Source: Glebionis coronaria (lineage: Eukaryota > Streptophyta > Magnoliopsida > Asterales > Asteraceae). Taken from it: a stretch of 64,000 nucleotides of DNA. The translations under genes and the position numbers were made by a program. Location of the stretch: positions 217,852,592-217,916,591 of the forward strand of contig CM046882.1 in NCBI GenBank assembly GCA_025667525.1, in the 5' to 3' direction. The notes under the pieces were generated by a model. The model made no database searches and was not told the origin of the DNA. It was given only the letters and a program-made list of their open reading frames with translations. This document shows, piece by piece, positions 59,101 through 64,000 of the stretch. Each line of letters starts with the position of its first letter. Within the stretch, counting starts at the first letter, position 1.

Positions 59101-59211
59101 TATAGAATATCCAAATACTTTACCAATCAAAAACAATTAAAAACTCGATCTTGTTAGGACTTTCATTCTGTTAAGAACTGAGAAAAATGAACTTCAACTA
59201 TACACATTTCA
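56105..59211 (+). repeat. E2 3' LTR
   Basis: 3107 bp, matching 32281-35386. Terminal hairpin at the start, TATA at 57005-57012, leader hairpin 57439-57468, and the AGCTTATT cluster repeated. Ends ATTTCA, then TSD GTTCT. Confidence 0.93.
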
Positions 59212-59216
59212 GTTCT

Positions 59217-59941
59217 TTAAACGATTTAGTTAAAAGATGAACCTTTTCTATGGAAGTGTATTGTTTTAAAAGCTGTTGTTCTTTGAATTTAAGAAGTTTG
59301 GTAGCATTAATTTCTGATTCAAACTTTGTAGACTCGAGAGTTTCGAAATCCATTTTAAGTTTCTGAAAATCATTGACAACCGGCTCTTTTAATTTTAATT
59401 CATTAGAAAGACTAGCTTTTAATGATTCTATTTCTTTTAAGCTCAATCTTTTAAAAACGAAATTGGTCAAATTTAGAACACGTTATTTTCTCTGCTTGAG
59501 GGACCATTTCAATAGTTTTGACCTTTTTCCTTATACAACGCAAGCTCAGCGGTTAGGTTGGCATTCATATCTATGGTTTGTCGAAAGGCCACATTCATGT
59601 TATCATAATATGTTTAGGCACCATTACCAAATCATGTTGATAATAAGATTCCATACCCGTCGTAGCATTTGGTTGAGGTGCACTCAAATGTGTTGGATTG
59701 GATACCGCATCAGTTGAGTTACTAGTTCCCGAATGCTGTTCGAGGTTGTCATCTTCATGCTCAACATGATGTGGATTATCATGAATATTATTAGATGTGG
59801 TTGGTACCTCACTGACGACCTCAGAACCGTAGTGAGAGAGATTAGCAACGAGTGCAGCTTGGGTTGAGTGAATGTCATCACAATCCGAATCGTATGCATC
59901 AAGATCATCTGCTTGATAAGCTGCATTAGAAGTGGAAACGA
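59217..59941 (-). pseudogene. C1 gag, segment after the zinc knuckle
   Basis: Minus strand, decayed in two or more frames. It includes 59470-59217 with a Leu/Lys/Glu-rich coiled-coil stretch (LSLKEIESLKASLSNELKLKEPV) running straight into the E2 insertion point. The reading resumes at 32275. Confidence 0.8.
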
Positions 59942-61434
59942 CTATAATGCCTTCATTTTTGCTGCCCCTGGGTCTGCAAGAATTGCTAACTCTTCTGAAT
60001 CTAAAATCTTTCCCTTAGACTGAGCATCGACTAAATAAATCTTATCACGAAACCACGTTGCATCCCTTCTCCTTTTTGGATGAGTACATTCCCTATCCAT
60101 ATGACCTTGTCCTCTACAATTGTAGCAAGTCACAACCTTTTATGGACCAATAGTGCTTCCATTTCCATTAGCTTGAGAATTCACAGCTTGAGAATTCACG
60201 GTCCTTGTAGTGGGTCCATATGAATTTTGCCTTCCCTGAATAGGTTGCACCGTCACTTGACTATCTTGAACAGTGGCTTGTAGTCGAGGATTTGAAGAGG
60301 TGCGGAGCTGATTGTTTGTTGGTGGAAATCCTCTAGTTGCAACAAGTTTTGACAAATAGGCAGTGAGATGGTTTAGAACATCACTTGGCGTATCATTAGG
60401 AGTAAATACCGGTGCTTCAATTGGTGGAAGTTCATTGGAGTAAAGAGCTTGTGCTTGTGGTGCTTCAATTGGAAAATATCCTTGATGAGGAGTATAGCCA
60501 ATTGGAGAAATGATAACATGTGATGGAGATGCTTGATGTGTTGGTTGCTGTGGAAAAGACTGTTGATGAACACTTTGTTAGAAAGCTTGTTGTGGCATCA
60601 TTAGTGGTTGATAAGATGGTTGCTGTGGTTGTTGATAGGTGTGTTCTGGTGGTTGCTGCAAGTATGATTGTTGTTGATAAGTGTAAGCCATGTTTTGTTG
60701 GGGGGTCATTTGTTGAGAAGCATACATGGCAAGTGGATCACTAACTTGTGGTGTAGACCACCGAGCCTCGATCACATGGCATTCGTGTTGTTGAAGAAAA
60801 GCTTGAAGTTGATCCACATTGGTGTTATGCAAGTCCTTAGCCAATTTAACAACCGTCACGTACTTACGCCATTATGAAAGAAGGGTGTTCAAATACTTGG
60901 TGTTTAATTGAAACGTAGGAATTGCCATGCCATAGATATTGAGCTCATTCAACAAAAGAGTAATCTCAAATAGTAATCATTAAGAGTCTCCCCGGGTACA
61001 TAGGAAAACTTATCAAACGTATCATAAATCTTACACTCTCGTTCTTGTTCAGTTAACGAGGTGCCTTGCATTAGAACACGAATTCTATCCCATGACTCTT
61101 TGGCAACTTTATGTTTGCTGACTAGTTTGTAGACATCTGGAGGAATGGCTTGGAGAATGATGTTTTTAGCATACTTATCACATTTGTCTTGAATCTTCAT
61201 ATCTCCAGTCAATTCACCCGTTGTATGAGCACGAGTAACTGTACCTTCCGTCACAGTACCATAATCTAATGGTCCATTTAGAACCGATGCCCAAATGAGA
61301 TGTCCATTCTTTTTGTTCAACATGTAAAGTTCCATTCAGGAAGTCCAATCCTCGTACATAGTCTTCTCCAACATTGGTGGACGATTATCCGTACCCGAGA
61401 GGATGGACTTATCCGTAAGAGATGTGTACTCCAT
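59942..61434 (-). pseudogene. gag: C1 Copia gag with CCHC zinc knuckle
   Basis: Starts at ATG 61434-61432 (MEYTSLTDKSILSG). A TGA after EDWTS (near 61336) interrupts the N-terminus, then comes the capsid-like block (QAIPPDVYKLVSKHKVAKESWDRI, SLTEQERE) and a frame break near 60950. Next is a Gln/Pro-rich spacer (60859-60578, QQ-rich) and then the zinc knuckle C-x2-C-x4-H-x4-C (CYNCRGQGHMDREC, near 60125). This is the nucleocapsid/capsid precursor of Copia; dead in this copy. Confidence 0.9.
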
Positions 61435-61617
61435 TTCGATAAGTTAAGATTTACAAACGTTGATCGAACAATGAGAGAAAGTAAATGTGTTTGTTGTTGT
61501 GAGTTGATGTCGAGAAACAATGTTGAAATCCCCTAAAATATGTTCTCGATGACCAAAAAATTCCAAGACGAACAAAAACACACTCGAAATTTTTTAAGGA
61601 ATAATTTTTGGATCGTC

Positions 61618-61960
61618 CGAATATTGATCAAAATAACTGATCGAAATACCCTGTCGGAATAATCTATCGAAATACCCCTGTCGGAATAAACTATCGGAAT
61701 ACCCCTGTCAGAATAATCTATCGGAATACCCCTGTCGGAATAATCTATCGGAATAACCAATCGGAAAACCTGTCGGAATATAACTATCCGAATGATCTGT
61801 CGGAATACCAGTATCGGAATAACCGTCGGAATGACTTGTTGGAATACCAGTATCGGAATACCCGTCGGAATAACGATCGGAATATGTAAACCCTTTTCCG
61901 ATGGGAGCTATCGGAATATCTAAACCCTTTTCCGATGGATTCTGTCAGAATAATACCCAC
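61618..61960 (-). repeat. TATTCCGATAG-type tandem repeat in C1 leader
   Basis: On the minus strand, alternating TATTCCGATAG and TATTCCGACAGGGG units, period about 27 bp in the regular part (61640-61760). A longer duplicated block around AAAGGGTTTA(C/G)ATATTCCG lies at 61878-61945. The open frame across it reads repeated GIPIDYSDR, but it lies upstream of gag and is probably not coding. Confidence 0.85.
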
Positions 61961-62195
61961 TTTTCTCGGAGAAAACTCAACCAATTCGAGATTTTAAGCC
62001 AAAAAATGATCAAAACACCCAAAAAAATTGTGTTTTTAGCCAAAGTAAATATACCAAATCTCTACCACAACTATGTAGAAGATTTGTATCAAGAAAAAAA
62101 CCATAAAACACAAAAAAAAATTTGGTTCCTGCGAAATGGATCAAAATAGGCGTATGAATCAAGAACATAAACACATAAACAGTACAATCATACCA

Positions 62196-62210
62196 TGGCT
62201 CTTGATACCA
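62196..62210 (-). promoter_or_regulatory. C1 primer binding site (initiator-Met type)
   Basis: Minus strand TGGTATCAAGAGCCA, two bases from the LTR end. Standard plant Copia PBS. Confidence 0.88.
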
Positions 62211-62212
62211 TT

Positions 62213-62547
62213 TGTAGGATATTGTAAATGTTGCTTATGTTTAGAGGGAGAAAGAGATAGAAAGATGGTAGTTTTCACACATACTTTAGAGAGAGAAAGT
62301 AAAATATTACACCTTGATTACTATGTGAAAAGTATGAGAAAACCACACCCTCTCCATCTAAGGAAAGGGTTTATATACCCAAGCCCATGAGATGGGCTTG
62401 GGCTTACATTGGGCCACCGGCCTACACATGTTGTAGGCTTGGCTTGGCCTTGTTTGTTTAATATTAAGTTAACTAAACTATGAGATACTACTTATACTAT
62501 TGTTGGAGTGACCGATCCTTTCTAATACGTAAAACATATTTCCAACA
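62213..62547 (-). repeat. C1 5' LTR
   Basis: 335 bp; on the minus strand begins TGTTGGAAATATG and ends ATATCCTACA. A TATA box (TATATAAA, minus, 62370-62377) has a perfect 11-bp hairpin (CCCAAGCCCAT/ATGGGCTTGGG, loop of 3, 62378-62402) directly upstream. The matching 3' LTR is not in the window. Confidence 0.9.
62378..62402 (-). promoter_or_regulatory. Perfect inverted repeat next to C1 TATA box
   Basis: Stem of 11 bp with a 3-base loop, touching the TATA box. It could form a cruciform or bind a dimeric factor; function unknown. Confidence 0.7.
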
Positions 62548-64000
62548 TAAGCTAATGCCATTAGCTCTAATTTGCCACACAACCTTCTCTTGGGATGTTT
62601 AAGAGATCTATAAAAAGAAATTTTGAAAAAGCTTAACTAATAAGCCAAAAATAAGCCAAGTATGATTTCACTAAAAGACAAAATAGTCGACTTAGAGATT
62701 TATACCACTTCAAAACTTGATTTAACTTGCAAAAGACTCTAAATGACTTAATTAAGACAAATCAATCAAGAAAAATCCAATAAGCTAAGCCAAATAAGTT
62801 GAAAGAGTTGAAAAGCACTTATGAAAAAGTCAAATAAGTTGATTTTCTAGTCAAACCCTAAAGTCAAAAGCCCAAAAGCTCTAGAATGAATAAATGGGTC
62901 AAATGAGGAAGACTGATTACCAAATCCAAGTTATTGCACGTTTCAATAAGCTGAAATGGCTTAACAATAAGCTGGAACAAGTTTAACACTAGCAGTGGTA
63001 ACAAGCAGAGGGAAAGGAGTTCCCACTACTGCTTAAACAGGTTACTTTAAGCTTGATTTCAAGCCTTGTTAGTTGATGATTTTTGGAAACAAAGGCACCC
63101 CAATAAGCTTTGGCTTAGTGGGAGTCAAGAACACAAAAATAACACAAGTCCAAACACAATAAGGCACTCAACAGATCAAATCAAAAAGTATGCAGACCAT
63201 GAACAATTTCTGATATAATTGACCAAATACTGAATTTCAATAAGCTGTAAAACTCACAATAACCTACCAAACTTTGAAACCAGATAATGTAGAGTTAAAC
63301 AACCAATAAAACTACTAGCATGCCAAATTTCAGACCTCAATTCAATCAAATAAGAAAATCACACTCTCTGATATGTTTGACCTGAATTTTGTATACAAAA
63401 ACTAGCAACCTACCTTTTTTAGTATACCTTTGTTTTAGGCTAAACCAATATGCTAAATACCTTAATAACCAGCAAATGGACACCTACAAACAACAAAGAA
63501 CCAAGCTCAAAGGCCCTAAGGCCTATGAACCAGTAAACACAAACACTCCTTAATCCAACTTTTTGCACTCAAATATGATTTTAAACCCTTATAAACAACA
63601 AGATCTAGGTGATATGAGATCTAATATACCTTATGTAACATATTTAAACCAAAATAAAAACACTCAACCCATCAAATCCACAAATCACACAACAATCAAA
63701 TAACTTGACAGAAAAGTAAAAGGGATTTGAAAATCAAACCTCCAAGATGTACAATCCACACCTTGGGATGTTTAGAGCTTATGTGGTAGCAAGAACAACC
63801 ACAAGCTTCCTTTATACCTGCTAAGATCAATAAACACACAAGGATTCAACTAAACAATCACTGATTATTGAAAACAAGGATTTTATACCATAAAATCTTT
63901 CTTAAAAACTCAGAAAAACAGATAAATGTAACTCATAATTTACCTAATCAAAAACCAACTTTCATAAAAAGATAAAAGGAATTACAATTAGATTTTTAGA
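62548..64000 (-). mobile_element. E5: Athila-type LTR fragment hosting C1
   Basis: Not alignable by eye over long stretches with the E1, E0 or E2 LTRs. It shares their style: the motif AATAAGCT is common, the octamer CTTAGCAG (minus, 63818-63825) is present, and the hairpins 63742-63807 include loop TGGATTGTA. Orientation is minus. The expected TATA box, about 430 nt upstream, would lie past the window end. No coding sequence. Confidence 0.6.
63742..63807 (-). promoter_or_regulatory. Leader hairpins in E5 LTR
   Basis: Minus strand. An H2-like hairpin (63776-63807) has stem AGCTT+GTGGT / ACCAC+AAGCT-type pairing with a 2-base bulge. An H3-like hairpin (63742-63766) has stem CCAAGGTG/CATCTTGG (one G-U) and loop TGGATTGTA. 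The loop matches E1/E0 (TGGATGTA) with one extra T, while the stem is unrelated. Confidence 0.6.

Larger units (their letters stand above)
32281..59211 (+). mobile_element. E2: Athila-type Ty3/Gypsy element with full pol
   Basis: TSD GTTCT at 32276-32280 and 59212-59216. LTRs of about 3.1 kb (32281-35386 and 56105-59211) begin TGATATGAG and end ATTTCA. PBS is at 35389, the order is gag, protease, RT, RNase H, integrase, and the PPT is at 56091-56104. Without E4 it measures about 14.7 kb. RT has FMDD and the RNase H end has [15 protein letters not shown], both typical of Athila. No env-like frame is seen. It is inserted in C1 gag on the opposite strand. Confidence 0.93.
7611..62547 (-). mobile_element. 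C1: Ty1/Copia retrotransposon, host of the other insertions
   Basis: Minus-strand Copia element in the order 5' LTR (62213-62547), PBS, repeat-rich leader, gag (from 61434), coiled-coil gag extension, protease, integrase, RT and RNase H (stop at 7611). E2, E3 and E1 interrupt it, each with a clean 5-bp target duplication, and the C1 reading resumes after each one. The gag-protease-INT-RT order and the SKHMTG, WHRRLSHLN and YVD-type motifs identify Copia. The gag type with a long coiled-coil region and CPLTR repeats is one I associate with Asteraceae. No 3' LTR is present at the left end. Confidence 0.92.

Overview
The window is plant nuclear heterochromatin made almost entirely of nested LTR retrotransposons. 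I see no host gene, rRNA, ordinary tRNA gene or CRISPR array. The Copia gag/integrase type, the Athila-type Ty3/Gypsy gag and pol, and the PBS types point to a dicot, most likely Asteraceae. That is family-level recognition, not a search result. Names used here: C1 (Copia), E0, E1, E2 and E5 (Athila-type), E3 (solo LTR) and E4 (Tekay-like chromovirus).

Layout. C1 lies on the minus strand and is the scaffold. Its 5' LTR is at 62213-62547 and its pol stop is at 7611; its 3' LTR is missing. It sits in an older minus-strand Athila-type LTR (E5, 62548-64000). Into C1 went E1 (9116-26298, TSD TTCTT), solo LTR E3 (28612-30374, TSD GGCAC) and E2 (32281-59211, TSD GTTCT). E4 (42386-54595, TSD ACTTT) sits inside E2. 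A solo LTR of an E0-type element (12856-16607, TSD GGTAG) sits inside the 5' LTR of E1. At the left edge, 1-5925 is a near-identical second copy of 10684-16607, followed by inverted E0 internal DNA (5926 to about 7590) that abuts the 3' end of C1. This is the footprint of a tandem duplication of about 10.68 kb.

Coding content. E1 keeps gag and protease but has no RT, RNase H or integrase, so it is non-autonomous. E2 has gag, protease, RT, RNase H and integrase with a few nonsense and frameshift lesions. C1 has all Copia domains, heavily mutated. E4 has well-preserved LTRs around an almost unreadable interior.

Most interesting signals. (1) A hairpin array about 430 nt downstream of the TATA box in the LTRs of E1, E0, E2 and (TATA outside the window) E5. 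In E1, E0 and E5 the stems differ in sequence but still pair, and the loop is nearly constant. (2) A hairpin plus G-tract cassette that occurs both at the true polypurine tract and again just 3' of the coding region in E1 and E2. In each element the internal G-tract copies the sequence of that element's own PPT. (3) tRNA-like units with A and B boxes at canonical spacing, antisense in the E1 and E0 LTRs. (4) A 7.5-kb inverted LTR pair inside one LTR. These look like RNA-level cis elements of giant-LTR Athila retrotransposons.
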